A stretch of DNA of 64,000 nucleotides from Opisthorchis felineus (Eukaryota; Platyhelminthes; Trematoda; Opisthorchiida; Opisthorchiidae), in assembly GCA_004794785.1 (NCBI GenBank), contig SJOL01008423.1, positions 82,588-146,587 on the forward strand. Reading direction: 5' to 3'. Shown in pieces: positions 35,000-48,432 of the stretch. The notes under the pieces were generated by a model, which searched no databases, was not told where the DNA came from, and was given only the letters and a program-made list of their open reading frames with translations. Made by a program: the position numbers and the translations under genes. The number at the start of each line of letters is the position of its first letter. Position 1 is the first letter of the stretch.

Positions 35000-37900
35000 A
35001 TTAGTGCCACTGACTTCTAAACTGCTTTTCGTAGCTATAGGCTGTCGCAATATGCGTAGAACTCAAAATCACATCACCCTTTGAAACATCGTTCGAGGCT
35101 TCGCGCAACCCAGTCACACCGCACAAGCGTGAACACGTTCGTCTGTTCGGACGCGATGACTCAAGCGTGTCCAGCTTGTGCTGATGGAGTAATCCTATGT
35201 AATATGTCAGACACCAGTGGTTAAAACCAAGGATAGGTAACCTGATGGGTCCGGTTGATTGTGAAACTCCAGTCGACTGCTTCCCGTCTTTATTGTGGAC
35301 CCATGAGAGAGATGGATTGTTCAAAAGAACGTGTTGTGAATGCGAATTCCACGCCTCACTGGGACATCTACAGCTGAAAATCAATCCATATACTGACAAA
35401 TTGGCCAGTTATAACGAAAAAGCGGACCAACTGTCCCGTCGTCTCCCGATAAAAGCTGCTTGCATGGTACCTATGTATTAAAAGCTACTATCCCACGCAT
35501 TTACAAACGGAGACTGAAGTGTGAGGGACGCTAGTGGTGTGAAATGCACGAGCTTCGAACGTACCATCCTGCAGTCATCTTGATCTTGCTGGTATTTCGG
35601 CGTTCCCGAGGTCATCGACTGCGACCGGTGAACCATCAGTTCAGACCGTTAATATGCTGTGCTGCTGTACTGGATAACTCCACAATACACAGTGATTCAA
35701 AGTGAAGGGTCTGCAACAAAGTTACGGTCTAACTGAAGACCAAATTGTTACTGAACTTCGTGGACATTACTTCACTTTGGATGTAAGATTGACTAAGCCA
35801 AATTGAGAGATGAAGCAGAGAGTAAACCCATTGACCTCATATGTAGGGGCCATAAATCAAAAGGCCATCGTTTGACTTCATCTAGACGATTTCCATGGGA
35901 GGCGATTTGATGGCATAAAACCCGGCAACAAATCAATCTACACCTTGTGTAAGTGCGTCGGATGACCTTTCTAAACAATAAGCTTTAAAAAGAACATTGC
36001 AAGATGAATTTAGACATTGTTCGGTATCCTTCATCATAACAGAACCCTTGCTTATTGGCTTTCGCAAAAGGGTTTTCCGTCGCAACCTTGTTTACCCTGT
36101 TGTTTACTCACCAAAACAGGACTCCTTCCGTCAGAAACCTCCAGTATTCGGATTGTGAGTTAGCTATGTTATTGCAACACGGCTCGGGTTATTTTTGGTC
36201 TTCTTATCACTAGAAACATTTTTTTATACTTTCGTTAAATGTCAATAATTTATTGAATTTATTGGCACTGCGATGAACAGGAAGAAAGTAATTGGAGCCA
36301 AAATCGAGTGTAAGCTGAACAAGCAGACTAATGTGTGGAGTTCATGGACAAGTGCGAGATTAGGTGTCCCCTCAACTTGTGACCCCTCTTCAGCTCGGTA
36401 AACAAACCAGTTACTTACAGTCAAGCCTGTTCTAGTTCTATCAACAGAAAGCAGACAAACGAGAATTATCCACAATTAACAGCGCCAGATTTAGTTTCGG
36501 GCCATGTAAAACCTTCTTTGGAACAAACAAGAGTTATTCTGACAGTTTTTTTCTAATTAGACCAGAAAACACTTTCTTACGATTCGTTGTGATGTTTCGT
36601 CTGAAACTTAATTGGTTTTATGGGTCTTTGTATGGTTTATTTCAGTTACTTCTACAAGTGATTTCCACCGCAAGTGTCGCTCTGATGGTCTTCCCTTGTT
36701 CTCACCATTCACTCAAGGTAAAGAAATCCGATTTACTGAAAACAGGCAGACATTCCACGCTCCTCAACGGAAGTCTCTTTTTGAGGTGGCTGACTGCCAT
36801 CACTACAGGAGTACGTCGGTTGTTTTGGACAGCGTTGAGATTGACTGAGTCAGAAAGATTCTTGTACACCTGTGAGAGAAATGTACTGGTGAAATACGTT
36901 GAATGCTCATCACCCCTTTTCATCTGAGGTACTACGTGCCAACATTTCTAACATTAGCTTGCAAAGAACCTACAAGACAACCTAAGCTAGACGAACTCAT
37001 ATTTTAAGATACGCGGTAATTTTTTAATCGCTGAACTTTGATCTAACCTGTGTCACAGCTCCCGTGTCCTAAATCCATAGTACGACTGTAAATATATTCT
37101 GACAAAGGTGCCTCGCACATAACTGAGGTATCAATTTTGGTCAGACCAAGTTGAAGTTCAGCCTGAGGGTGTTGTAGCAGCAACCAGCAATATCATTTTA
37201 AATGTTTAATCTGACAGCCAACTAGGAAAATCTGATTCATTCATTCATTCTCTGAAGCAGATCAAGCGGTTTTGGAACCGTGAATTGTCGCTCTCGAGTT
37301 CTTCCTTCAGTTATTACATATTTTTGTGTACCCGGGGGTAGCCCTGGAGAAAACCCATGACAACAACACTGCCTTTGATAAAGCCGTCTAGTCGTTCGGT
37401 GCCTCCTTGTAGGGAGTTGTATTAAAATTTGTCACAATGGATGTAATTCTTTGGCATAAACGGACTGCAAATTTCATGCGGGACTAGGGAAAGTTTAGAG
37501 AATGTGACAATATGTACAAATCAACAAATATTAAAACAGACGAAATCACTAGCAAATTCTTGATCTTATAAGCACATCACTATAAAAATGTCAGTTTCAC
37601 CATCTTCCTGCTCTAAGGATAACTTGCTGTTGATAATTGTTCTTAAAATATTGGGAAAATGCCTCTTAGCATGTAAAAAAATTAGTAGTGTGGTTGAGTG
37701 CTTCTTTGGTTATCTTCATTTGAAACAGCCCTTCTCCTTTCGTCAAATTTTTATAGAAAGAACAATTGGAATTATAGCGTACTTGACCTGTAGTACTCTC
37801 TGCCGACAACTAATTTTGTAAACCTGATGATAATCTCGTTTTTTGTGCAAGCTACTGTTTGCACTTCACGAAATTTGCCAAGTTCGAAACCCAAAACCAG

Positions 37901-40900
37901 CGTTACGTTTCTCTGTGCGCTCTTTGTTTCAACAGTCGGAACACGATTATAGGTAATGTTTCACTTTGATTTGACCTTGATTTTTATGCGTCCGAAATAA
38001 ACGAGGTGTATGAAGGCAGAAAGCGTTCATGCCCTTTTCATCTACCATTAATTTCCAACGCGTTTCCAGTTTGTAGGTCGATCCTTGGAGTCACAAATGT
38101 ACTTTTAACTGGCCAAACATGACTTCGGCAAATACCAATTAATGGGCAATGCGCTTGAATGCGCAAGAGTCTCCACTACATGGTACCCACGAGGCTAGTC
38201 TAAGTGCACTGTGATTGAGTTGCGAAGTTTGTTAGTGGTCCTTTCTGTGATAGACCTCCTGGCTGGAAGTGGAACTGATCTTTCCATAGAGGGATGATCT
38301 CTTGGGAAACTGGTATAATTCTCATGAAATTGTGACCTATCACTTATCTGTTTTACCGCGGTGATGACAAGGATAAAATTATCCCTAAACACGGGTGCCG
38401 TTTTTTTCTCAACATGTGGCCAGGGAGACAGTAACTTTTACACAGAACATATGATCGGGGTATGCCTTGAGTTTCCGAGTAATACTGACTGACTGACTAC
38501 CTTCGACAACCATGCTTAAAACCGTTAACTGGGTCTATCTCAAGATTTGCTCGCACTAAGTGAATGAGAACAGCTGATAGCCCGGTAGCCAGGTGGTTAA
38601 CATCGCTCAATTGCAGTTGATTATGCGGAGAACTACTAACCAGTACGTAGAATGCTGTGAAGATGTGATACGCTATTAAGCCTTTGCGCTGATCCAATCA
38701 AAAACTGTTCCTGAACTGTACCTGGCATGCTCGGTGCTCCGGTATTGAACTAAGACTGCACCGAGGACACAACTGACATCTCCATTTTGATTGGCACTCC
38801 CCAACTGAGCAAAGTGGGAGTCTATTTGAATCAGCTTAATGACAGCACGTGAACATTCGCTTTCGCTTTTGGATACCGGAGTAATGAACGTGTGCAGTGG
38901 AACGAAAGTTGCTTGACCGTGGAAACTTTCGGATAAGTCTGCAAGGTTTCACCTAGATATTTCATGTCACTCCGAAGCTTTTTTTGTTGCGCAGTAGACT
39001 ACTGTTGAAGCGCACTCTCAATTAAACCGTATTGAACTTCTGTTTCGAGACGGTAGCCGGTGGATCGGTCAGCCTTTCGGGCGCCATTTTATCGTCAAAT
39101 AGGGTTTCGGATGAACTTTTCCGCTACCGTTTTACCTCCTAGAGGTTCGCACTCTGCCTCTGATTTGAAACGTCTTGTCACAAACTGTCATGGATAGCCG
39201 TTTTGAAACGAGATTTTACGGATAAGTTGCAGTTTGGCAACAAGACGAATGCCGCTGCGGTTCTACAGATTCCTTATGTTAGAAATTTTATCGAGCTTAC
39301 CCTATATCACATGTCCATAAAAGTGGGGAAATTGGTGTACTGGCCTAACCGTGTAGATTTCTAGTTGTATCCCCTTTAAAGCGATTGGTCTTATGTTCTC
39401 ATTGTCAGACACCCAGAAGCTGAAACATGTTACCGGCCTGTCTGTCTCCAGCGAAGTTAAGTGTGAGCAGAGTTTAATCATTTCAGGAGCTGTCATTGTC
39501 AGCTCGTATTCGCAAATGATAAAATATCACCCACGTAACACTTATAAAAGGATAATATTTTTCAATATTTGGCTTCTAAACAGGTTGCTTGATCTTGCGG
39601 ACAAAAATATCGGCCATCGTTCGAATGAGAGGGCAGCCCTTCTCAGCTCCGTCTCTTTGACAAGATATGGTGACGCTGAACTCAGCAAGTGGAATAGAGA
39701 ACCAAGCGTTGGAGTTGCTGATAAGTTAGTACATATAAACAAAGGCGCATTAATAAACAGGGATGAGAAGTCTATTGGACACGTACGTCTGTTATTGACC
39801 ATCAACTCAAAATTTTCCCGAAGACTCTAGGTGAAGAACCGTTCACGTGTGGGTTCCAGCGAACCTTTTACCAGCGTGCCTTCTTACGCTACGGTGATCT
39901 GTTCACATCAGGCATTCATCTAAGAGGATGGATGCTATCTTCATGTATTTTAGGCGGCCCGAACATACGAAGGATGTATAAGCCTGAGGGTTTTAAAGAC
40001 TCCTATTGATTTTTGTTATAAAGCCATCATCTTTCATAAGCTGCAGACATTCCACGTTCATTTGAATTGCTAGTTTCGTTGTTTTCTTTCTTCCTTTTTT
40101 ACTAAATAATAATCATAATAATAGGTTTATTTCCCATCTGGTGGGGGGAATACCAATCGAGGCATGATCGGGCTGTTACAATTTGAACGTGGTGGGCAAC
40201 AACACAGGGGAGGGGAGGGCGGAACAAAGGAGGTATGCTTATCAAGTAATAAGTAGTTTCAAATTATGGGAAATAAAAAAACTGGAACAATAGGGCAGGA
40301 GGTACGACTATTTGAGCGATGGAGCCGGTTGTCTTGAACTAAAACTGAAAACCTTTGGTGACCATGAGTGACCCTGGGCGTTGAGTTAGTGGTCAGGGTA
40401 AAAAAAACTCGAATAAAGATGAAGAGATGGAGAAACTCACAGTAGAGATAAATGGCAAGTTCCGTCTCAAAAGTATGGTCTACATTGAAACTGGGTTGAC
40501 CGACTGGTGTCACCGTTGGGGAGAAGTCAGTTTTGAAAAGAATTCGGGAGTGAGAGGTGGTGTTGACGCTAAACCAGTGCTGTAAGTTGAATTGAATTGA
40601 ATTGAGTTGAAATGAATTTTGTTGGAACAGCCTGTCAATATAATCAGTTCTGTTCGCAGCAATGTTTCAGAGCCTTTGTCTGTAGAGGAAAAGTATTTTT
40701 TCCAAGACTGGCATGAAGAATTCAACGTACCGTCTAATTGCTTGCTGAACAAAGGGTCTGTTGCACTCTCTCGTTGAGCACCGTATCACCCATCAGCTCC
40801 TCATTGGGCACACATCTACGCCTACTGGCACTGGAACCTACGGTTACTGATAAGAGAACCCTTGATCACGGTAAATCTGTCAGCCCTGCTGATTTTCATC

Positions 40901-41100
40901 GTTAGGGGGCGTACAGGCATTTGCCCTTACGGATAACAGATCCTCCTAATTTCGACCGTGGCAAGTAAGCCGAGGGTGTAAGAAAAAGACCACCAACAGA
41001 CTTATTCATTTCAGGCACAAGATCGGGGATAAGAGAAAAGTATTCACTTCCGCCGATGTAGCTGACCAGTCATTGTTATATAATTTTATCGTCAGCCCCG
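35000..41100. other. Long stretch without recognisable features
   Basis: Only chance ORFs, including 39393-39830 (145 codons, no recognisable domain), and a short TTGAA tandem at 40586-40612. It is intron of NR4A by position. Confidence 0.4.
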
Positions 41101-41109
41101 ATAGGATCT

Positions 41110-42290
41110 TTGTCTGGATTTCAAAATCCTATGGTGAATGACCACAATCGAAGACAGACCACCAAACAACAACGGGCGTGAGTAGGCTCCAACCGCCACC
41201 AGAAGTCGGGGTTACTTTAACTTTTCCCAAATGTCACAGTTTCTGCCAAGCGGCTATGAATTTGAGGCACGTAATTTCATCAAAAGGTGTGCATACGAAC
41301 TTGAACACGTTAACTCAGGTGTCTGCACGGCCAAGACGACAGAATCCAGAGGAATACCGCAGCATCATGGGACTTGCCAGCTAATAGAAGAAATCCATAA
41401 GTGATTTCGCACACATGGCGGCATGCTTTGACTTAGAAAGAGATGCGTTTGGTTCAAACGATTACGCCTTCCAGTGGCTGAAGTATAGTTTATGCTCGCC
41501 ACTCAATCTAAACCTCCAGGAAACATCAGAACAATTCAGAGGATTTATACTGGATACCGACGTGAGTGACAACGACCGGAGATGTTCTTACTGGAGAAGG
41601 GCATGATGGCAAAGAACACGTGACTGTTTACACAAGTCTACCTCTAAAATAGGACCACACGAAAAGGGACGCTCGCAACTGTCTACTTTCTGAAGTTCTT
41701 CAGCGCTTTGTCATCCGGACAGATCGTCAATCACTTCGTGCGTTGCTGACAAGATAGCAAAGTGGCGGCAAAATTTCCCGGAGTGCGATTTAGGATGTAC
41801 CCTTCGCCCAGGAAAACAACGTAGATGCAATTTCAAGATGGCCAATTAAGAATCATTGAAATTATCTCACATGTACAACACAGCGATCAGTGGAAGGGAA
41901 CAGTGAATCCGCAGACCAGGAATGGTTGAAAAATGTTCAGCAAATCGACCCAAAATTGGAGCTTATCTATGACGTTATGAGGAGTGGAGCCAAGCGAAAT
42001 AGTGACAAGTAGAAGCAGGGCATAAGCAACGAAGCAAGATGCCTCCGGTTAAGCTCTAACCAGATGATTATCGCGCATGGCCTACTGTAGCTCGAACTGT
42101 GCCCCCCCCCGGGGATGCTCAAAAAGCTACATGAAGAAGTTTGACGCTCTGCTATGAACAAACTAGAACGCGCTACCGGTGGACCTATCAACACCGGGAC
42201 GTTGTAAATCTCTGCAACTCATTTCAACCATGCATGCAACAGGTTGAGACGGAGCAACACTTTAAACAGTGGGTCCCGCTATCCGAGAAG
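41110..42290 (+). pseudogene. Ty3/gypsy retrotransposon pol remnant: RT thumb, RNase H, integrase zinc finger
   Basis: The RT end is seen at 41207-41384: TFPKCHSFC, HVISSKGVHTN, then SIMGLAS. Two adjacent stops (TAA TAG) stand where gypsy elements have the Tyr-Tyr before RRF. The same frame resumes as SDFAHMAACFDL, FQWLKYSL and FILDTDVSDND (41409-41577), the last being the start of RNase H with its catalytic Asp. After frameshifts come RTDRQSLRALLTR (about 41716-41754) and NVDAISRWP (41818-41844), the end of RNase H. Near 42162-42240, RYRWTYQHRDVVNLC then QPCMQ is the integrase HHCC finger with one Cys changed. This is a decayed copy in an NR4A intron; a hammerhead element lies just downstream. 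Confidence 0.88.
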
Positions 42291-42361
42291 AACGGTGGGG
42301 GCTGATATCAGAGGTCTCCTTAGGAAGGGATAGTACTCACAAAAATAGTGCACCAAGGTAC

Positions 42362-42535
42362 CATTTTAAAAGTACTCTCATTCGCATACAAATTTGATTT
42401 TGACAAGAAACTCAGCTGAGTCCAGTAGAATATCTCGTTTGTAATGGTCTCCTTCATAAAATAGTGTTGGCGGGAACTCTGAGACCGCGCCTAGCTGATC
42501 AGCCCAAAAAAGGGGCGGAGGCGGTCATTGGCTGT
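42362..42535 (+). mobile_element. Hammerhead repeat element, head-to-head composite (copy O)
   Basis: A reverse-oriented segment (ACTCTCATTCGCATAC, hairpin arms, TCTCGTTTGTAATGG) is joined at CTTCA to the forward stem I arm and ribozyme. The junction is the same as in copies A and, with some divergence, P. The core is decayed (CTGATCA, GGCGGAGG). Confidence 0.75.
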
Positions 42536-42540
42536 GTTCA

Positions 42541-43884
42541 ACACAAAAGTGTTCACTTCCCATCAATAAATGGTACGCATTCTGTTTCATTATACACAAG
42601 TGGAAGCATAATTCCGTAAGCATAAGTGCAAGCCTCTACATAGTATATTAGGTGTATAGAACAAAAACGCTAATGACTAGTTGTAAGACCAGGGGGACTC
42701 CGATTCCAAGTGGACCAATAGGATTACGCGAAAGCCAACTCGGGAGCAACCTATCACGTTAGGGCTGTTATATGCCGTTTAGAAACTATATAAACATTGG
42801 CTGAAAATGGAGAATTTGCCCCCTCAACCCAGCAATGGTGATGTTAACTAACGATTAATGACTAAATGTTTGCAATCCAACTGCTAACCTCGGCGAACAA
42901 ACCAACCCTCCTTGATGTTCAACGTGTGTTGAATTTGTCTTTTCTACGGTCGTATTCCGGTTCTCAGCAATGTCAGTTTGGGGAGCGGATCCCTCCTGCA
43001 AATAGCAGCTTGTGATCAATCTTCTCCCCAATATTGAGAACCCCTTTTCACAACATGTATAGCTTCACCGTAAACCGGTCTATATTCCAAATCTTGGGGT
43101 GTTTTTTGTTTCGAATAACATCACCTGTTTGGTTGGCGGCACTATGATGGTTCTCTGATTACTACAATAGAAACTATTCACCTGCTTCTGGCCAACACAG
43201 TGTTCAGGTATAGTGCTAAATTCGTGACAACCTCCTCTTCATACAGTTTAGAGTGTACATTTAACCAAATGTCGCTGTTGAGTCACACAAGAATAAGCGT
43301 TTTGGAACACAAAATGATTTCGTTTACTTTGTCTCTGTCCCTTTATCTGCGTGAATCAAACAGCCATAATGGTCGAGCGAAACATCCAAACAGTGTTGCG
43401 GGGTACGTTTCTCGAACGGGCTGTTTTCGACTCTCTGGCATTTATGAAGTTTCTGAATTGAGGACAATTTTCAAGTCACAAGATTGATTCATGTTCATAC
43501 GCAATGGTTCCGAAGTCAGCGAGCAAGTGGGTGGAGCTGTTTAGATATTGTGAGCCATTCTAACATTGTGTACGGTCGGGATAAAGAACGAGGATTTACA
43601 TGTTACGATAAATTAATTCCCAATGACTTTATTCAGTGGTATCACCGTCAGATTTCCTCATCAGTTTCATGTAAGCCAACATCTATTGACAGAATGTCAG
43701 GCAGGCAGATGACATAATTGCGATAAACTACTGATTTCGAATCAGATGATAAATTATCCCTTTCGAACAACTGCAACACATCGTTTATATTAGATTTCAG
43801 TTTTAGGGAATTTTGGTGACAGGTGGATATAAACATGAGGATGACACAGATAAGAGGTTGTGGATCAGTAAACAACGCATTTAC
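42541..43884. other. No recognisable feature
   Basis: A MITE-family scrap (CTCGGCGAACAAACCAACC) lies near 42891. Nothing else recognised up to the gap. Confidence 0.35.
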
Positions 43885-44402
43885 NNNNNNNNNNNNNNNN
43901 NNNNNNNNNNNNNNNNNNNNNNNNNNNNNNNNNNNNNNNNNNNNNNNNNNNNNNNNNNNNNNNNNNNNNNNNNNNNNNNNNNNNNNNNNNNNNNNNNNNN
44001 NNNNNNNNNNNNNNNNNNNNNNNNNNNNNNNNNNNNNNNNNNNNNNNNNNNNNNNNNNNNNNNNNNNNNNNNNNNNNNNNNNNNNNNNNNNNNNNNNNNN
44101 NNNNNNNNNNNNNNNNNNNNNNNNNNNNNNNNNNNNNNNNNNNNNNNNNNNNNNNNNNNNNNNNNNNNNNNNNNNNNNNNNNNNNNNNNNNNNNNNNNNN
44201 NNNNNNNNNNNNNNNNNNNNNNNNNNNNNNNNNNNNNNNNNNNNNNNNNNNNNNNNNNNNNNNNNNNNNNNNNNNNNNNNNNNNNNNNNNNNNNNNNNNN
44301 NNNNNNNNNNNNNNNNNNNNNNNNNNNNNNNNNNNNNNNNNNNNNNNNNNNNNNNNNNNNNNNNNNNNNNNNNNNNNNNNNNNNNNNNNNNNNNNNNNNN
44401 NN
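43885..44402. other. Assembly gap (518 N)
   Basis: Unknown sequence. The long ORFs that appear to cross it on both strands are artefacts of translating N. Confidence 1.
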
Positions 44403-46279
44403 TATTCAAGGAATCCACCGGAATCGAAATGAAATTAACTAAGCACAACAAGAAGCAACCCTACCAAGAAGGAAGAAAGCGTAATCTTCACTAATTTGTG
44501 GGTCCATTCAACGAAACAGGGTGTTTGAGTCAGAAATAACAGCACTGGTCCAACTTAAGGCAAGACAAAAAGTGCGTCTTGCCAATAAAATTGCACTGAG
44601 ACAGCCATTCATTTTCGGCGGATTAGCAAACCGAATTTTTCCCACCACGAAAATGCCTCGGTTCTTTCAAAGTTTGCCGTTAGAAAATTATAGACAGCAA
44701 TCTGAAGAGATTTTTGTGCTCTCTAGCCAGATTTAGTCAGCTGTGCCCATACTTTTTTTTCGAAAACTCATTTGCACTGTGTAAATTACGCAACAGTTGT
44801 GAATCTTGCCAGTGTTGAAAACGAAATTCTACTTAGTCGATTCTTGTACCGTTTCCCCAGAACCTTATTCATCCAGATGACAAATGTCCCGTCAAATGCG
44901 TCGCAAACACAACCTCGGACCATGAACTACGCACCAAGTCGATCAAACATAGTATGCCACACCTCATGGGTCACGTTGTAAATCTTCCTCGGTGCAGACA
45001 GCCGTAATGTGTCTACAGGCGTAAAACCTCTCCTGGGCCGTTTTTGGATGGTAGTGACTGACTGACTGACAAACCGTAGAATCAGTAATACTCGAGAATG
45101 TAGTATCAGAGTAGTGGGAGTGTTGACAGCCGAAGAGATTGGAACAAATGCTTCGTACCTAATGGTTGTGTTCGTGTGTGTGTGTGTGTTCCTGTGTTTG
45201 CCACTCCAAAAACGTGCTACGTCTGACCAGTTGACGGGGATGTGGGTTCACTTTCCTACAATTAGAGCGTATGCTATTTTGGACAAGTGCACACCGGTTG
45301 TGGCATTAAAAACGACTGCCGCCAAGTACAGTATTAACATACAGGCAACCTTGTTATACACAACGGACAGTACAGCTTCAGTGGTGTTCCGACACCAATT
45401 TTATATAAGGTTATATATATATATAAAAGTAGTGAGTAGAGTAGAGTATTGAATTTGTTAATTTGTTCATCGTATTCTCAAAGAGAGAGATATCCCCAAT
45501 GGGGCCGATGAAAATCTGCACGGGGCTTAATACTTCCCGGAGAGATCATAAACGGACCTGGATGGTCTAGGCCCGTTTGCTGATAGTAACTTGGTGCTGT
45601 CAACGAAGAAGACCTGCCCATGCATGCAGTCACTCCCATGAGTCAATCTGAGTTTGCTGGATAGACTTGAATGCAAAGCTTGCTTGTCCACATTGGGGAT
45701 TGCTTAGTTTTATACGATTGGCAGGATGGATTCTAATCAAACCACGTGATAAATGTTATGGTAAGCTGATGACACTACCATGAACTAAAATTCGTACAGA
45801 AAAAGCCTCAGGGAATCTGTTAGCTGCGCACAAAAATTATGCATGCGCTTTGTAATCCATGGAGTAAGACGAGTCTCTGTCTGTTAATTTCCCTAATCAC
45901 AGGGACTTCCCAATGTACTCAGCAGGATTCATCTTAGGTTTCGAAACAGATGCTTTTTCACAGCTGGTTGTCCCAGATGTTTGTACGCGACCGTCAGCCT
46001 GTTTTCTATTTGCCAGACTGACCGAGCCCATTAGTTATCAACCGCGATTATCTAAAGATCAGAAATGAGGGCATTTGAGACTGGTCTTTTTTCGTGAGGA
46101 TCATCCACAGAGAAGTCTGAATGTACTCCTCAGCAGCGTAAAATTCCCTTGAAGGTGTTCAGCTAATGTTCATAACATATTGCTCACCTGATAATGTACA
46201 CGAGACAAGAAGACGGTAGAATTGTTCGTGGAAAGCTATGAGATCGATGAGCCTGAAAATCTGAGATCCGCTGCTATTT
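44403..46279. other. No recognisable feature; short TA run
   Basis: A TA dinucleotide tract lies at 45412-45425 and a short GT tract near 45175. ORFs are short and domain-free. Confidence 0.35.
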
Positions 46280-46457
46280 TCAGACTGTATTGAGACACTT
46301 TTTCTAACTGCCTTACCACCCGAAGGAAGCACGGGGACTGGGATACTTCCAGGTTGCCCAAGCCTAGACAGGGGAAGTCTAGAGGCAGAGGTCGGGTTCG
46401 AACTACGGAACTTCCGGTCAGTAACTTCGCGATCGAACCACTGAGCCATTTCGCCCT
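46280..46457 (-). mobile_element. tRNA-derived SINE, reverse copy
   Basis: The box B complement GGGTTCGAACT is at 46394-46404 and the box A complement near 46436-46448 (CCACTGAGCCAT). The body is GGTTGCCCAAGCCTAGACAG, as in the 30906 copy. The distal end is diverged and no clear target duplication was found. Confidence 0.82.
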
Positions 46458-47270
46458 CGAGTTTGGCTTACAGCTCATTGGTATGGCTTATTGATGAAAA
46501 CGAAATAGTACTGAATAGATAGTGCTTTAATGGAATTTACCACAAGCTCCCAGTGCCCACTTGCTTACCTACCATATCTGCGTCAACAAGCTTCAGGACG
46601 TCAATCTAGCAACCGTACTGACTCGTCAGGTCACTAGTGTTGGACACCTGGCGTGTTCGGACATTACTGATAAGAATGAGTCACGATCTAACATCATCCG
46701 TGTTATCAGTAAACCCATCAACTCGTAATCAATCTGAACACATTTATTGGTCTGACTTAAAGCCCCACTTATTCCAGTTGATCATGTATTCACTTTTCTC
46801 AGTTGTCCGTGGTAGATTTGGGTCCTGGTCAAGGAAACGGTATTTAACCTAAACCGTTACCTTACCTCAACCTTAGGTCCACATACACAGCTATGAGGCA
46901 AATTCCATTGTCGAGATGCAAAAAACCTACGAAACCGTGCTTGTGACAAAAGCGCGTAATTTGGCCGCCAAAGGCGCTCGAGGAGGCCCTGGGCGTGTGC
47001 CAGACCCTCAATAACCTACAAAAACATCAGAGCTGATAGATGCTTTGTGATAATTCCTACTTATCGACCCTCGTGCACGTTCAAAAGATCACTCAGTTGC
47101 CAACTAATCAATACCAGAGAGGCGATCCACATTCGTATCTAGCCACGTCACCTCCCACTATGCATGCAGTGAAGGATATGGTCGAGCAAATGTTGCAGAA
47201 CAATGTGATTCGACACCCCGAGTTCCCGTGGTCAGCACCGATGGTACTGTCCAAGAAGAAAACCGGTACA

Positions 47271-47490
47271 CACATCCCCATATCAATTTGACTTCCAAGG
47301 GAAAGTCATCTGGAACCCAGCTAATTCTCTCGTTTGTGATGTTCTTCTTTGAGCAATTCGGGGTCAAATATAACATAAGGTTGGAGGAACCGCGGTGAAC
47401 TGAGCCTTCCTGATGAGCCCCAAAAGGGCGAAACCCGACTGTGGGCTGTCGAAGAGTTTTCAGCAACCGAATGAGTAGCGCGTCAAGTCT
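47271..47490 (+). mobile_element. Hammerhead repeat element inserted in a gypsy RT (copy P)
   Basis: A reverse-oriented segment (CATATCAATTTGAC, CATCTGGAACCCAGCT, TTCTCTCGTTTGTGATG) is followed by the forward ribozyme. GTACA occurs directly at both borders (47266-47270, 47491-47495), a short duplication. The insertion lies between two recognisable blocks of the same reverse transcriptase, so it is younger than the gypsy copy. Confidence 0.82.
47374..47474 (+). ncRNA. Hammerhead ribozyme, intact core
   Basis: CTGATGA at 47410-47416, stem II GCCC/GGGC with a CAAAA loop at 47417-47429, GAAA at 47430-47433, predicted cleavage after C47450 (TGTC). Stem III is altered (ACCCGACTGTGGGCTGT) but can still pair in part. 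Stem I is weakened by changes in the 5' arm. Confidence 0.72.
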
Positions 47491-48384
47491 GTACAGGGTA
47501 AAATATGGTCTCACGCTGTTAATCGAAGGTTACACAATGTAACGAAGAAGATTCTCTTTTCCTGCCTCAGTTCAGTACGTTGAACATGGCCTCGGGGTAC
47601 TAGTGAGTGGAGACAGCAGGCGTAAATAGATAAAACACCACATTAGGTTCATCCTGCAGACTACATGGATTTTAGACAATGCGTTCTGTCCTGACCAATG
47701 TTCTATCCACCTTGCAAGGCCTATTTCAGATAGGCTTGTGCGGTTTTGTTCTAAAACAGTGTTTCGTCTACTTGTACAAAGAGGAAGAACTAAACAATTT
47801 GTGGAAGCTAAATGAGGTGAGCCCAAAACTAGAGAATCGGCTGGTACTTCGCTCGGCCAAAGAACTAACTTATCTTCTTGGGCCGACGTCAGTCTATCGA
47901 AAGTTTACGATAGGATTTTTGAGCATAGCTGCCCTTCTGAATGACACAGCGATGAAACAGCGATAAGCTTGTGTGGGATTACACCTAGCTCTGCGGTCGG
48001 CAGCCATTCCTTACTTTGCAGACTGTTGCACAACAGCTGACCAAATTATCCCAGACAAAGAGGTCGGCAAAACTGGCCTTGTTGTAGCGACAAACTAGTG
48101 ATGGCTCGCAAGAGTCAAACACTGGACAGAGCCGAACGGAATAACTGCACTGAATCAGTATCGACACTACCTGCTAGACAGACATTTCATCGTACGAACC
48201 AACCAGCACCGCTTTTATTGCAGGATTTCAGGATTCCAGTACAATGATGGCAGAAGTCATCACAAGAGTAGGTCTTCGAATTTCAGCACTGCCTCTGTAG
48301 ACAACATCGGAGCGTCAACACCTTATCGAGGGGACCATTGCGTAGCCATGGTGGCTTCCCAACATGCACTGAGCTTTTTAAGCT

Positions 48385-48432
48385 AAGTATCGGGTTTGGC
48401 GAACAGATCAGCTGCCACCAGATCACCTACCA
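48385..48432. repeat. Fragment of the 29771 MITE-like family
   Basis: GTTTGGCGAACAGATCAGC followed by CCACCAGATCACC matches one terminal repeat of the 29771-29949 element. Confidence 0.45.

Larger units (their letters stand above)
47060..47966 (+). pseudogene. Ty3/gypsy RT remnant split by a hammerhead element
   Basis: The RT fingers are seen at about 47160-47265: MVEQMLQNNVIRHPEFPWSA then PMVLSKKKTG, the classic gypsy start of RT. It stops there because copy P of the hammerhead family is inserted. After it, GKIWSHAVNRRLHNVTKK (about 47497-47550) matches the next RT block in weaker form. LRSAKELTYLLGPTSVYRKF with IGFLSIAALLND (about 47844-47949) matches the RT-to-RNase H connection. The central palm with the YxDD motif is not recognisable, so there is internal loss as well as frameshifts. 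Confidence 0.83.

Noticed and set aside
43648..44494. Three ORFs over 200 codons on both strands
   Set aside because: They are mostly translated N of the assembly gap and carry no real sequence evidence.
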